NCBI GenBank assembly: GCA_016125285.1
Contig: WGMA01000005.1
Span: forward strand, 62,001-126,000
Direction of reading: 5' to 3'
Length of the DNA: 64,000 nucleotides
Source of the DNA: Phycisphaera sp.
Lineage (GTDB): Bacteria > Planctomycetota > Phycisphaerae > Phycisphaerales > Zrk34
Part shown: in pieces, positions 1 to 7,271 of the stretch
How positions within the stretch are numbered: the first letter of the stretch is position 1
How the letters are laid out: the number at the start of each line of letters is the position of its first letter
Notes under the pieces: model-generated
The model's database searches: none
What the model saw: the letters and a program-made list of their open reading frames with translations, nothing else
Told to the model about the DNA's origin: nothing
Position numbers and translations under genes: made by a program

Positions 1-577
1 AGTCCGGCTGCGTGAGGAAGGGGTTGCCTGCGCGCTCAGCGCCGATGGTCGAGTGCGAGCTGACGCCGAAGTCATGGCCGGGCCAGACCTCCACCGCGTC
101 GTCGAGCGTCATGAGTTTCTGGTGGAGGCTGTGGTACTGCTGGCGTGCGGAAGACTCGTGCGCGGTGCCGCCGATCTTGCCGACGAACAGCTCGTCGCCG
201 CTGATGAGCTTCGCGTCGTTCAGCAGCAGCGCGATCGAGTCGGGCGAGTGGCCGGGGCAGTGGATCGCGCGGACGGTGATCGAGCCGACGCGCACCACGT
301 CGCCGTCGTCGAGCGGCAGGTCGATATCGGGCACCGTCCTGTACGCCACGAACACCGCGCCGGTCGCGGCGCGCAGCGCGGGGACCGCGTCGACGTGGTC
401 GTAGTGCGAGTGCGTCGCGAAGATGTGCGTCAGCTCCAGGCCCATGTCGACGCAGCGGTCGAGGATCACCTCCGGGCTGTAGCCGACGTCCACCGCCGCC
501 GCGACACCCGCGTCGGCGTCACCGAAGAGATACGCGAAATTCCGATTGCCCCCAATGGCGATCTGTTCGAAAAGCAT
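1..577 (-). CDS. Metallo-beta-lactamase-fold hydrolase, glyoxalase II-like (partial, C-terminus off the left edge)
   Basis: 192 codons are present; the gene runs off the left edge with no stop. The reading frame starts MLFEQIAIGG and contains the zinc-binding HSHYDH motif (about residues 56-61), then CPGHSPDS and GDELFVGKIGG, which match the second histidine and bridging aspartate regions of glyoxalase II-like metallo-beta-lactamase-fold hydrolases. Likely role: zinc-dependent hydrolysis of a thioester or related substrate in the cytoplasm; the exact substrate cannot be told. The start at 577 is supported by a -10-like TACAAT on the minus strand at 584-589, only 6 bases upstream, with AAGGAC between, so the mRNA may be leaderless. 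Persulfide dioxygenase or a generic MBL hydrolase are alternatives. Confidence 0.85.
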   Translation of the reverse strand, partial: MLFEQIAIGGNRNFAYLFGDADAGVAAAVDVGYSPEVILDRCVDMGLELTHIFATHSHYDHVDAVPALRAATGAVFVAYRTVPDIDLPLDDGDVVRVGSITVRAIHCPGHSPDSIALLLNDAKLISGDELFVGKIGGTAHESSARQQYHSLHQKLMTLDDAVEVWPGHDFGVSSHSTIGAERAGNPFLTQPD

Positions 578-583
578 GTCCTT

Positions 584-589
584 ATTGTA
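584..589 (-). promoter_or_regulatory. -10-like TACAAT 6 bases before the hydrolase ATG
   Basis: Reading the minus strand, TACAAT is followed by AAGGAC and the ATG at 577. A sigma70-type start site about 7 bases after the hexamer would fall on the start codon itself. No clear -35 was identified. Confidence 0.5.
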
Positions 590-593
590 GGCA

Positions 594-708
594 TTTTGGG
601 TTTTTGAATTTTGATTTTTGATTGCCTCGGCGCGCAGAGAAAAGCGGCGCCCACCGTTGATGAGCGCCGCTTTAAAATCAAGAATCAGAATTCGAAATTC
701 AAAAATCC
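594..708. repeat. Heptad-periodic array, two facing arms around a hairpin
   Basis: The left arm (about 594-624) is T-rich with G at 599, 606, 613 and 620. The right arm (about 676-708) is A-rich with C at 679, 686, 693, 700 and 707. Both therefore have an exact 7-base rhythm. The arms are roughly reverse complements and enclose the terminator-like hairpin at 641-673. This array is one of several with the same rhythm but different heptad sequences. Confidence 0.7.
641..673 (-). terminator. Rho-independent terminator of htrA
   Basis: A perfect 10-bp stem (AAAGCGGCGC at 641-650, GCGCCGCTTT at 664-673) with a 13-base loop lies 40 bases after the htrA stop. On the minus strand the stem ends in a short T run (TTTTCT). 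Confidence 0.7.
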
Positions 709-712
709 AGCG

Positions 713-2335
713 CTACTCGTTCGGCAGCGTCAGCACGACGAACCGCTTCGCCCCGCCGTACGACACGCGGAACCGCACGCCCTTGGACAGGTCGAGCTTC
801 GCCGTCGCCTGCGCCAGGTCCGTCACGGTCGTCACGTCCTCGCCCTGCACCTGCGTGATGATCACGCCCGGCTGCAGGCCCGCCGTCGCCGCGACGCTGC
901 CCGGACGCACCGACTCGATCACGATGCCCGGCTCGGCGTCGATCTCCAGACGCGCCGCCAAGTCCTTCGTCACCGTCTGCATCCGCTCGATGCCCAGCTT
1001 GCGGAACGTCTCGAGCTTCTCGGCGTCGAGGTCCGCCGGCTTGTCCGGCACGATGCCCGGCCGACCGCCGCGCACCGCCAGCTCGTCCGGCTTCTCCTCC
1101 AGCTTCACCTTCAGCTCGATCCGCTTGCCGTCGCGGAACACGTTGACCGTGATCGTCTGCCCCGGCGGGATCGACGCGACGTTGCGACGCAGCGAGCTGG
1201 CGTCTTCCACGTCGTTGCCGTCGACCTTGTAGATGATGTCGCCGGCCTTCATGCCCGCCTTCGCCGCGGGGCTCGAGCCGTCGGTGATGTTCTCCACCAG
1301 CGCGCCGTGGCCGTCGTAGCCGAACGTCTTGGCCATGTCCGGCGTCAGGTCGCCGATGAACACGCCAAGGTAGCCGCGGCTGACCTTACCCTTGTCGATG
1401 ATCTGCGTGACGACCGCGCGGATCATGTCCGCCGGGATCGCCAGGCCGATGCCGTTGAACGCGCCCGTGCGCGTCGCGATCGCCGAGTTCATACCGACGA
1501 CCTCGCCGTAGATGTTCATCAGCGGGCCGCCCGAGTTGCCGGGGTTGATCGCCGCGTCCGTCTGGATGAAGTTCTCGTAACCGCCCACGCCGCGCAGGAT
1601 GCCGATCTCGCGGCCCTTGCCCGACACGATGCCCTGGCTCATCGAGAACTCGAACTGGAACGGCGAGCCGAACGCGAACACCAGCTCGCCCTGATCGACC
1701 GGCTTGGTCGCCAGCTGCGCCGGGTGCATCTGGATCGCGCCCTTGATCTTGATCACCGCGATGTCCGTCTGCGGGTCCGTCCCCACGACCTCCGCGTCAC
1801 GCGTGGTCTTGTCGAAGAACTTCACCGTGATCTCGTCCGCCTTCTCCACCACGTGGTTGTTCGTGACGATGTAATTCTCGCCGTTGTGCTGGTACACCCA
1901 GCCCGAACCCGAGCCGATCGTCTGAGGCACGTTGTACTCGTCGTACTGATCGTCCTGCTCGTCCGGCTGAGGCGCCTGACCACGCGGGGCGCCGGGGTTC
2001 TGACGCTCGAAGAAACGCCGGAACAGATCCTCAGGCGTCTGCGGCTCGCCCGGCGCGCCCGGGCCGGCGCTCGGCGTCACCATCCGACGAGCGATCTTCC
2101 GCTTGATCGAGATGTGAACCACGCTCGGCTCGGCGACCTTCGCCACCTGCTTGAACGCGTCGCTCATCCCGCTCAGCGGCGCCGCCTTGCTGTGCAGCTG
2201 AGCGCGGGCCTGTTCCAGCTTCGCGTCCTGCTCAGCCCACGCGAACTGACGCATCGCGTAAGGGCCGCCCACCAACACCACGGCGAGCGTGACGATCAGG
2301 ACCAGTGACGGCGCATAAGATCGAATCGATTTCAT
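713..2335 (-). CDS. htrA: HtrA/DegP-family periplasmic serine protease with two PDZ domains
   Basis: 540 aa. The N-terminal hydrophobic segment (about residues 8-25) is a signal or anchor. A trypsin-like domain follows with the catalytic triad in the contexts TNNHVV (His), TDIAVIKI (Asp) and GNSGGPL (Ser). Two PDZ domains follow, each with a carboxylate-binding-loop-like start (GYLGV, and a degenerate one near the C-terminus). Role: quality-control protease/chaperone for envelope proteins, from established DegP/DegQ biology. The start at 2335 (MKSIRSYAPS) is chosen over an ATG 13 codons upstream because GGAGG lies 6 bases before it. A terminator follows at 641-673. Only moderately longer than typical DegP. 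Confidence 0.93.
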   Translation of the reverse strand: MKSIRSYAPSLVLIVTLAVVLVGGPYAMRQFAWAEQDAKLEQARAQLHSKAAPLSGMSDAFKQVAKVAEPSVVHISIKRKIARRMVTPSAGPGAPGEPQTPEDLFRRFFERQNPGAPRGQAPQPDEQDDQYDEYNVPQTIGSGSGWVYQHNGENYIVTNNHVVEKADEITVKFFDKTTRDAEVVGTDPQTDIAVIKIKGAIQMHPAQLATKPVDQGELVFAFGSPFQFEFSMSQGIVSGKGREIGILRGVGGYENFIQTDAAINPGNSGGPLMNIYGEVVGMNSAIATRTGAFNGIGLAIPADMIRAVVTQIIDKGKVSRGYLGVFIGDLTPDMAKTFGYDGHGALVENITDGSSPAAKAGMKAGDIIYKVDGNDVEDASSLRRNVASIPPGQTITVNVFRDGKRIELKVKLEEKPDELAVRGGRPGIVPDKPADLDAEKLETFRKLGIERMQTVTKDLAARLEIDAEPGIVIESVRPGSVAATAGLQPGVIITQVQGEDVTTVTDLAQATAKLDLSKGVRFRVSYGGAKRFVVLTLPNE

Positions 2336-2520
2336 CGGACACCTCCATATCAGGCAAGACGTCAACAAACGCATGAATTATGCAGGCCGGTGTCAGGCAG
2401 GACGCTCGAGGCCGGCCACCTCAGTTTAGTTACGTCACACCCCCGCGTGGGTTCGCGCGATAAATCGTTCGTTACAAAAAGTGCACGCCCGTCCGGGCGA
2501 CGCCTGGGGAGATGTCCTAG

Positions 2521-3369
2521 CTACATCTGCTCAAAACGCTTACGTTCGTCGGCGTCCATCTGATACGGATGGTCGTCGACCAGGTAACGACGCTCACTCA
2601 GTCGTTCGACCCACGCCCCCGCCGCGGCCTCGATCTGCGGCCCGACCTCCGCCTGAGGCTTGGCGAACGGCGGCTGCCAATCGCTCATCCCCAACAAGTC
2701 CTGCAGCACCACCACGTGTCCGTGACACGCAGGCCCCGCCCCGCAGCCGACCACCGGCACGCTCACCCGCTCGACAATCCGCTGGCTGACCTCCGCCGGC
2801 GTCGCCTCAATGAGAATCATCACCGCCCCGCGCTGCTCCATCTCCACCGCCGTGTCGACCAGCTCCGACGCCTCCGCCGCCGTCTTGCCGCGGGCGCGAT
2901 ACCCGCCGGTCTGCCTCACGTGCTGCGGCAGCGACCCCACGTGAGCCACCACCGGCACCCCCGCACGCGTCAGGCGCTCCACCAGGCCCGCGTAACGCAT
3001 GTCGACCTCGAGCTTCACCGCGTCGGCCAGGCCCTCGGTCAGAAACCGCCCGGCGTTACGCACCGCCTCGGCGTCGTCCGCCTGGTAGCTCATGAACGGC
3101 ATGTCCGCCATCACGAAGCACCGCGGCGCCCCCCGCTTCACCGCCGCGGTGATCGCGACCATGAAGTCCAGCGGGGCGTGGATCGTCGAGTCGTACCCGA
3201 GGATCACCTCCGCCGCCGTGTCGCCCACCAGCAGCACCGGCACGCCGCCCCGCGCCAGCCAACGAGCCGTGGTCGCGTCGTAGCACGTCAGCACGGCGAA
3301 CGGCTCGCCCGCAGCCCGCCGCTTGCGCAACGTCGCGAGGGTGATCGGTTTGTCACTCGAACTCGCCAT
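2521..3369 (-). CDS. panB: 3-methyl-2-oxobutanoate hydroxymethyltransferase
   Basis: 282 aa. Catalyses transfer of a hydroxymethyl group from 5,10-methylenetetrahydrofolate to 2-oxoisovalerate, giving ketopantoate in pantothenate/CoA synthesis. Family signatures seen: TCYDATTAR near the N-terminus, GDTAAEVILGYDST, ADMPFMSYQ (metal-binding Asp), KLE, HVGSLPQ and the glutamate in LIEATP. Length is normal for PanB. Start choice: an ATG at 3378 overlaps the -10-like TACAAT (3377-3382), so the ATG at 3369, 7 bases after that hexamer, is the likely start, giving MASSSDKP on a leaderless message. Monocistronic as far as can be seen; htrA lies downstream on the same strand. Confidence 0.95.
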   Translation of the reverse strand: MASSSDKPITLATLRKRRAAGEPFAVLTCYDATTARWLARGGVPVLLVGDTAAEVILGYDSTIHAPLDFMVAITAAVKRGAPRCFVMADMPFMSYQADDAEAVRNAGRFLTEGLADAVKLEVDMRYAGLVERLTRAGVPVVAHVGSLPQHVRQTGGYRARGKTAAEASELVDTAVEMEQRGAVMILIEATPAEVSQRIVERVSVPVVGCGAGPACHGHVVVLQDLLGMSDWQPPFAKPQAEVGPQIEAAAGAWVERLSERRYLVDDHPYQMDADERKRFEQM

Positions 3370-3376
3370 GGCCGGC

Positions 3377-3382
3377 ATTGTA
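3377..3382 (-). promoter_or_regulatory. -10-like TACAAT 7 bases before the panB start
   Basis: Minus-strand TACAAT followed by GCCGGCC and ATG at 3369. It places the transcription start at the start codon and argues against the upstream ATG at 3378. Confidence 0.5.
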
Positions 3383-3386
3383 GCGA

Positions 3387-3420
3387 GTTGAGGTTAGAGG
3401 TTGGGGGTTAGGAGTTCAGG
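3387..3420. repeat. Heptad-periodic array (GTTRRRG type)
   Basis: TT dinucleotides fall at 3388, 3394, 3401, 3408 and 3415, that is every 7 bases apart from one 6-base step, with purine-rich fill. A single arm with no clear facing partner. It lies directly upstream of panB. Confidence 0.6.
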
Positions 3421-3432
3421 CGACGCGCCGTT

Positions 3433-3474
3433 CCCCTCATCCCGCCGGGAGAGGGCGACGGTGAGGCAAACCCC
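3433..3474. repeat. Degenerate REP-like palindrome (CCCCTCA...GTGAGG type)
   Basis: CCCCTCATCCCGCCGGGAG followed by AGGGCGACGGTGAGG resembles the better preserved pair at 33538-33720 (CCCTCACCCC, GGGAGAGG, GGGTGAGGGG). Degenerate, so assignment to that class is tentative. Confidence 0.35.
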
Positions 3475-3550
3475 ATCGCCAACCACAGCCCGCCCGCTCG
3501 ACTATCCAGACGCCAGCTCCCATCTCTGAACCCCGACCATTTATGGTCGC

Positions 3551-3671
3551 TGTGGACAACTTTAAAAAATCCCCACCGCTGAACGCGCGCAGCGATCGCA
3601 CGTGGAGTGGTTTACGTTAAATCCACAGAACACCGTTCCTATGGGGATTTTGTGGATAAAACTGTGGACAA
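3551..3671. other. Cluster of DnaA-box-like sites (possible origin of replication or DnaA-controlled region)
   Basis: TGTGGATAA at 3651-3659 is the exact reverse complement of the TTATCCACA DnaA box. Two one-mismatch copies (TGTGGACAA) lie at 3551-3559 and 3663-3671, and a weaker AAATCCACA at 3619-3627. The surrounding DNA is AT-rich compared with the window. The genes immediately left are all on the minus strand and those immediately right on the plus strand. There is no dnaA, dnaN, rpmH or parAB in view, so an origin is a hypothesis; a DnaA-regulated promoter region for mraZ is the alternative. The rest of 3421-3748 shows no gene. Confidence 0.45.
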
Positions 3672-3748
3672 CCGGGGGATTTGTCCGATAACACATTACA
3701 TATCAGTGAGATGCGCGCGAAAGATTTTTCCATCATTTTCCCTCAAAG

Positions 3749-3779
3749 TGTTGACTTGTGGGGCAAAGTGGGCTAAATT
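3749..3779 (+). promoter_or_regulatory. mraZ promoter with overlapping MraZ-type boxes
   Basis: A textbook sigma70-type promoter: -35 TTGACT (3751-3756), 17-base spacer, -10 TAAATT (3774-3779). Three 5-mers with a 10-base period occupy the same DNA: TGTTG (3749-3753), TGGGG (3759-3763) and TGGGC (3769-3773). The last two match the known MraZ box form TGGGN-N5-TGGGN. MraZ binding here would block RNA polymerase, so negative autoregulation is inferred. Confidence 0.75.
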
Positions 3780-3844
3780 CCCATGTATCACGTTGGGGCA
3801 AGGAAGCCGATACACGAGCACGGAGGCTCAGGGGAAACAATGCC

Positions 3845-4327
3845 TTGCTATTTGTCGGCACCTACGAGCACACGATCGACGCCAAGCAACGCTTGGCCAT
3901 CCCGTCACGGGTTCGAGACAGACTCGACCCCGAAAAGGACGGCGGGACGCTCTACGCGGTAGTCCAGGAAGGACCTACCCTGTGCCTGTACACCCAGCAG
4001 GGCTTCGAGAAGCGGGCCGAGGACTTGGACAACTCGGAACGCTCAGCAGAGGAGATCCTGCTCTTTGAGCAGATCTTCTACTCGAACTCGGAAGAGGTCG
4101 AGATGGACAAGCAGGGCCGCGTCCGCCTGCCCGAGCGACTGCTCAAAATGGCCGGACTGGACAAGGAGATCGTGATCATCGGTGTGAAGGATCACCTCGA
4201 GATTCACGATCGCCAAGAGTGGAATAAGAGAGTCGAGCAGGTCCTGACGCAGCGCCCAGACCTGCTGACCAATCCAAGACGCCTGATGAAGGCACCGGCA
4301 CAGCCTGGCAGCAACACCGGTCCGTAA
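3845..4327 (+). CDS. mraZ: Transcriptional regulator MraZ
   Basis: 160 aa from a TTG start. Two SpoVT/AbrB-like half domains are visible, each with the MraZ DxxxR signature: DAKQRLAIP (about residues 11-19) and DKQGRVRLP (about 84-92). MraZ is a DNA-binding, autoregulatory protein normally heading the division and cell-wall gene cluster. The TTG at 3845 gives the conserved N-terminus MLFVGTYEHTID, with GGGG about 10 bases upstream. An upstream ATG in the same frame lies within the promoter and cannot be used. The usual next gene, rsmH/mraW, is absent; a small unknown gene follows. Somewhat longer than E. coli MraZ because of a proline-rich tail. Confidence 0.92.
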   Translation: MLFVGTYEHTIDAKQRLAIPSRVRDRLDPEKDGGTLYAVVQEGPTLCLYTQQGFEKRAEDLDNSERSAEEILLFEQIFYSNSEEVEMDKQGRVRLPERLLKMAGLDKEIVIIGVKDHLEIHDRQEWNKRVEQVLTQRPDLLTNPRRLMKAPAQPGSNTGP

Positions 4328-4388
4328 AGCTCTTCACCCGACGTTGAGGTTTGAAACCGGCGCAGCAGCGAAGGAAAGCACGGAAGCA

Positions 4389-4598
4389 ATGTCGCCCCGT
4401 ACCGTCAAGCACGATGCCACGAAAGGCCCCGCCAAGGATGAGCGGGATCCCGACTGGTCTCCGGCCCGACTCAGCGATCGGAAGCTACAGGAGCTGAAAC
4501 AAAGCCTGGAACGTGTTCGACGGTACGGCGACTCCTTCGCAAACATCAAGCTCTCGGACTACGTCGCCGCTCGCCTCGGCGAAGTCGACGAATCCTAG
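4389..4598 (+). CDS. Small hypothetical protein downstream of mraZ
   Basis: 69 aa, starting MSPRTVKHDA, charged, with a predicted helical segment around LSDRKLQELKQSLERVRRY and ending in GEVDES. No family recognised. An in-frame ATG 15 codons upstream (4344) is possible, but GGAAG directly before 4389 favours the shorter form. It begins 61 bases after mraZ, has no separate promoter that could be seen and is followed by a terminator, so it is probably co-transcribed with mraZ. It occupies the place where rsmH normally stands. Confidence 0.6.
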   Translation: MSPRTVKHDATKGPAKDERDPDWSPARLSDRKLQELKQSLERVRRYGDSFANIKLSDYVAARLGEVDES

Positions 4599-4651
4599 AG
4601 CCGACGCACTCACGACTCTCCCGCACATAGCTACGCTCATTCTCCTCCTCG

Positions 4652-4690
4652 GCCCCGCATCCACCCCACCAGGATCGGGGCTCTTTTTTT
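4652..4690 (+). terminator. Rho-independent terminator of the mraZ unit
   Basis: GCCCCG (4652-4657) pairs with CGGGGC (4676-4681), followed by a T run (TCTTTTTTT) to 4690. Confidence 0.8.
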
Positions 4691-4699
4691 GCGCTTCGG

Positions 4700-4797
4700 T
4701 TCTTCATTGGTCATTGATCATTTCTCATTTGCCATTTCAGATCACGCCGCTCCGCGCCACAAATGAAAAATGAGAAATGACAAGTGAAATATGAAAA
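4700..4797. repeat. Heptad-periodic array, two facing arms
   Basis: In the left arm CA dinucleotides fall at 4705, 4712, 4719, 4726 and 4733. In the right arm TG dinucleotides fall at 4764, 4771, 4778, 4785 and 4792. Each arm is therefore five 7-base units (TCATTKR type and its complement). The arms share a perfect 13-base complementary core (TCATTTCTCATTT in the left arm) and would fold into a long imperfect hairpin with a loop of about 20 bases. No gene is present in 4599-4949. Confidence 0.75.
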
Positions 4798-4823
4798 ACC
4801 CCGCGATCACGACCTTCACGCCC

Positions 4824-4853
4824 CTGACGAACAAACGCTCCCGCCGATAGAAT
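4824..4853 (+). promoter_or_regulatory. Candidate promoter of the protein kinase gene
   Basis: CTGACG (4824-4829), 18-base spacer, TAGAAT (4848-4853). It predicts a leader of about 90 bases. Confidence 0.4.
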
Positions 4854-4949
4854 CGACAGCGCACGGCCTGCACGCTGCGCGGGATAAGCATCTTGCACCC
4901 AACGGGGGATTCGGCATTCGCTGGGGCACATTCTCGTGAGGAGCATCCG

Positions 4950-6107
4950 GTGGACGATTTGAGCTATTGCCCGTCGTGTTGGTCGCGAATCAAATCACAC
5001 GCGCCATACTGTCTCGATTGCTTCGCCTCACAACCCGAAGGCGGGTGGTTGAAGGAGACGCTGGAGGGCAAGCAGATACTCGGAGGCAAATACCGTGTGA
5101 TCGAGCCGCTGGGCGCCGGTGGGTTCGGTGTGACCGTGCGGGCCGTGCAGAACCTTGACGGCAGACATCTCGGCGTGGTTGCGCTGAAATTCCCATTGTC
5201 CACCGTGGATCCCGCAGCGATCGATCGATTCTACGAAGAGGCGGCGGCGCTGCGGCGCGTTAGCCATCCCAATATCGTCGCATTGTACGACGCCTTCGTC
5301 GAAGACAGCACGCCGTACCTTGTCATGCAATGTGTGGAAGGCGAGACGTTGGGACATGCAGTCGATCATGGAGCGTTTCGGACGTTTGGCAGCGTGCTCC
5401 AGGTAATCCAGCAAGTGGCGCACGCGGTGGATGCGCTGCACAGCAAGGGTGTCATTCATTGCGATCTGAAACCGGCGAATCTGATCCTTGTGCCATGGAT
5501 CAGCGGCGGTCTCTACGAGTTTGTGAAGGTCATCGACTTCGGCGTCGCCAGCCTTTGGAAGCAAGGTGGCGGCTGGCAGTCGACGGGCTGCACTCTAGGG
5601 TTCGCACCTCCCGAACAGATGGCCGGCTATCCAACGCCGCGGAGCGATCTGTTCGCCATTGCCGTCATCTTTTACTGGATGCTGACCGGGAGCCTGCCCT
5701 ACAGCCCCGAGTTGTGCATGCGACCAGACAATTGGCTCCGCGCCACGCCTCCACGACTTCCGGACGCCGTGCCGTCCGAGATGGCCGACCTGATCTACCG
5801 ATGTCTCGAACCGAACGAACAGAAGCGCTACGCCGGTCTGCCAGGGTTCATTGAGCAATGCGCCGCGATGCGAGCGTCCGTTCGCGAGACGGTCGACGCC
5901 GGACAGTCCACACAGGCGAACCAGTCGGCCCTGTTGAAGCTGGCGAAGGAGACGTTTCTGTCGGCAGGGCTGTCGGGAAACGACCAGACGAAGAAGCAAC
6001 TCTATCGCCGAGCTCACGAGTTGTACGAACAGGCGAAGGCAATGGGGCCCGTTCCAGCGAGCATGGCGAGGATTCTCGACCGTGCTGCTCAGTATGGTGG
6101 CATGTGA
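4950..6107 (+). CDS. Serine/threonine protein kinase with N-terminal zinc ribbon
   Basis: 385 aa from a GTG start chosen because GAGGAG lies 6 bases before it. The N-terminus has two CxxC pairs (CPSC about residues 7-10 and CLDC about 19-22), a small zinc ribbon. A Hanks-type kinase domain follows: glycine loop GAGGFGVTV, VALKFP lysine, catalytic loop HCDLKPAN, metal-binding DFG (VIDFGVA) and APPEQ. The catalytic loop has HCD in place of HRD, so this is a non-RD kinase, but the catalytic Asp, Lys and Asn are all present. The C-terminal 80 residues look helical and TPR-like. No transmembrane segment, so probably cytoplasmic. Substrate unknown. Confidence 0.88.
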   Translation: MDDLSYCPSCWSRIKSHAPYCLDCFASQPEGGWLKETLEGKQILGGKYRVIEPLGAGGFGVTVRAVQNLDGRHLGVVALKFPLSTVDPAAIDRFYEEAAALRRVSHPNIVALYDAFVEDSTPYLVMQCVEGETLGHAVDHGAFRTFGSVLQVIQQVAHAVDALHSKGVIHCDLKPANLILVPWISGGLYEFVKVIDFGVASLWKQGGGWQSTGCTLGFAPPEQMAGYPTPRSDLFAIAVIFYWMLTGSLPYSPELCMRPDNWLRATPPRLPDAVPSEMADLIYRCLEPNEQKRYAGLPGFIEQCAAMRASVRETVDAGQSTQANQSALLKLAKETFLSAGLSGNDQTKKQLYRRAHELYEQAKAMGPVPASMARILDRAAQYGGM

Positions 6108-6155
6108 CCATCGACATCTGGTAAACCACATCACATCCCGCTTGTGGAAGTCGCT

Positions 6156-7271
6156 TCACTTCACCCCCGGCCCGTCCCACACCAACATTGCCACGCCCGC
6201 GACGGCGATCAGGGCGCCCAGCACGGCGCGGGGGCTGACGTGTTCCTTGTGGAGGAAGACGGCGAAGGGGATCAGCAGGATCGGGACGGTGGAGATGATC
6301 GTCGCGCTGACGCCGGTGGTGATGTGGTGCAGCGAGTACAGGAACAGGCCCACGCCCATGGCGGTGCCGATGCAGCCGGCGGCGAAGGTGAAGCCCATCG
6401 CGCGGCGGTCGGTCAGCGCGGCGGCGACGCGACGCCAGCGGCCGATCACAGTGAACAGCACGACGAAGCCGAGCATCGCGCCCAGGAAGCGCACCTGCGT
6501 CGCGGCGAAGGCGTCGAGGTCGCCCATGCCCTGCTTGCTCGTGACCGCGCCCACCGCCTGACCCACCGCGCCGCCCAGCGCCAGCAGCACGCCACGCAGC
6601 GTGATCTCCCGATGCCGACGTGCCCGCTGGGTGCCACTGGCGGCTTGTCCGCCAGTGCTCGCGAACGGTCTCATATCGCCATCTGCCGTGCGCACCGCGT
6701 TCGACTGTTGGATACTCGCACTGGTGGGCAAGCCACCAGTGGCACCCTCGCGCCGGCGGGCGAGCATGGCCCGCCGCGCCCGACCCGCATGGTCGCCCGG
6801 CGGGTCGCCGCCGCCTTCGATCACCGCCGTGTCACGCCGCTCCATGATCACCCACACCACGCCGCCGAGCGTGATCGCCATGCACAGCCACTGGAACCCG
6901 CTGTACGACTCGCCGAGCCAGAGGCGGCCGATGATCGCGGTCATCGGCACGTTGAGGGTCATCACGAGCATCGCGACGCGCGGGCCGATCTCCACGAACG
7001 CGCGGAAGAGGCACATGTCGCCGATGAACATGCCGATCAGCCCGGAGACGATCAGCCAGTTCCACGCGTGCGACGGGAAGTCGAGCGGCACGGGCTGCCC
7101 GCGAGCAATCAGGCCGACGACGACCAGCACGACGAAGGCGACGACGAGGCGCAGCAGGTTGACCGTCAGCGACCCGACGCGATGTCCCGCGGCCTCGATG
7201 CACTGCGACCCCACGGTCCAGCACATCGCCGCACCGAACGCCGCCGCCTCACCCGCGAAGGGAATCGCCAT
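6156..7271 (-). CDS. EamA/DMT-family transporter with an in-frame repeat insertion in the central loop
   Basis: 371 aa, against about 290-310 for typical ten-helix drug/metabolite transporters. Two EamA repeats are recognisable: residues about 1-145 and about 228-371, each with five hydrophobic segments. Likely an inner-membrane permease or exporter of unknown metabolite. The extra residues lie between the halves; residues about 175-215 are encoded by a REP-like palindrome pair at 6629-6747, giving glycine/serine-rich, polar sequence (GATGGLPTSA ... STGGQAASGT). The frame is kept through the insertion. A -10-like TAGAAT (minus strand, 7302-7307) and GAGGATC precede the start. Convergent with the kinase gene. 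Confidence 0.85.
   Translation of the reverse strand: MAIPFAGEAAAFGAAMCWTVGSQCIEAAGHRVGSLTVNLLRLVVAFVVLVVVGLIARGQPVPLDFPSHAWNWLIVSGLIGMFIGDMCLFRAFVEIGPRVAMLVMTLNVPMTAIIGRLWLGESYSGFQWLCMAITLGGVVWVIMERRDTAVIEGGGDPPGDHAGRARRAMLARRREGATGGLPTSASIQQSNAVRTADGDMRPFASTGGQAASGTQRARRHREITLRGVLLALGGAVGQAVGAVTSKQGMGDLDAFAATQVRFLGAMLGFVVLFTVIGRWRRVAAALTDRRAMGFTFAAGCIGTAMGVGLFLYSLHHITTGVSATIISTVPILLIPFAVFLHKEHVSPRAVLGALIAVAGVAMLVWDGPGVK
6629..6747. repeat. REP-like palindrome pair inside the EamA gene
   Basis: Unit 1 (6629-6658) has the tail GGGTGC and stem CACTGGCGG / CCGCCAGTG. Unit 2 (6718-6747) is its inverted mate with stem CACTGGTGG / CCACCAGTG and tail GCACCC. Compensating base differences keep both stems perfect. 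The tails match those of the intergenic pair at 13604-13772. Confidence 0.8.

Noticed and set aside
611-2308. Long plus-strand frame opposite htrA, and similar long frames opposite most genes
   Set aside because: High-GC shadow frames rich in Arg, Ala, Val, Asp and His; the opposite-strand proteins carry clear catalytic motifs.
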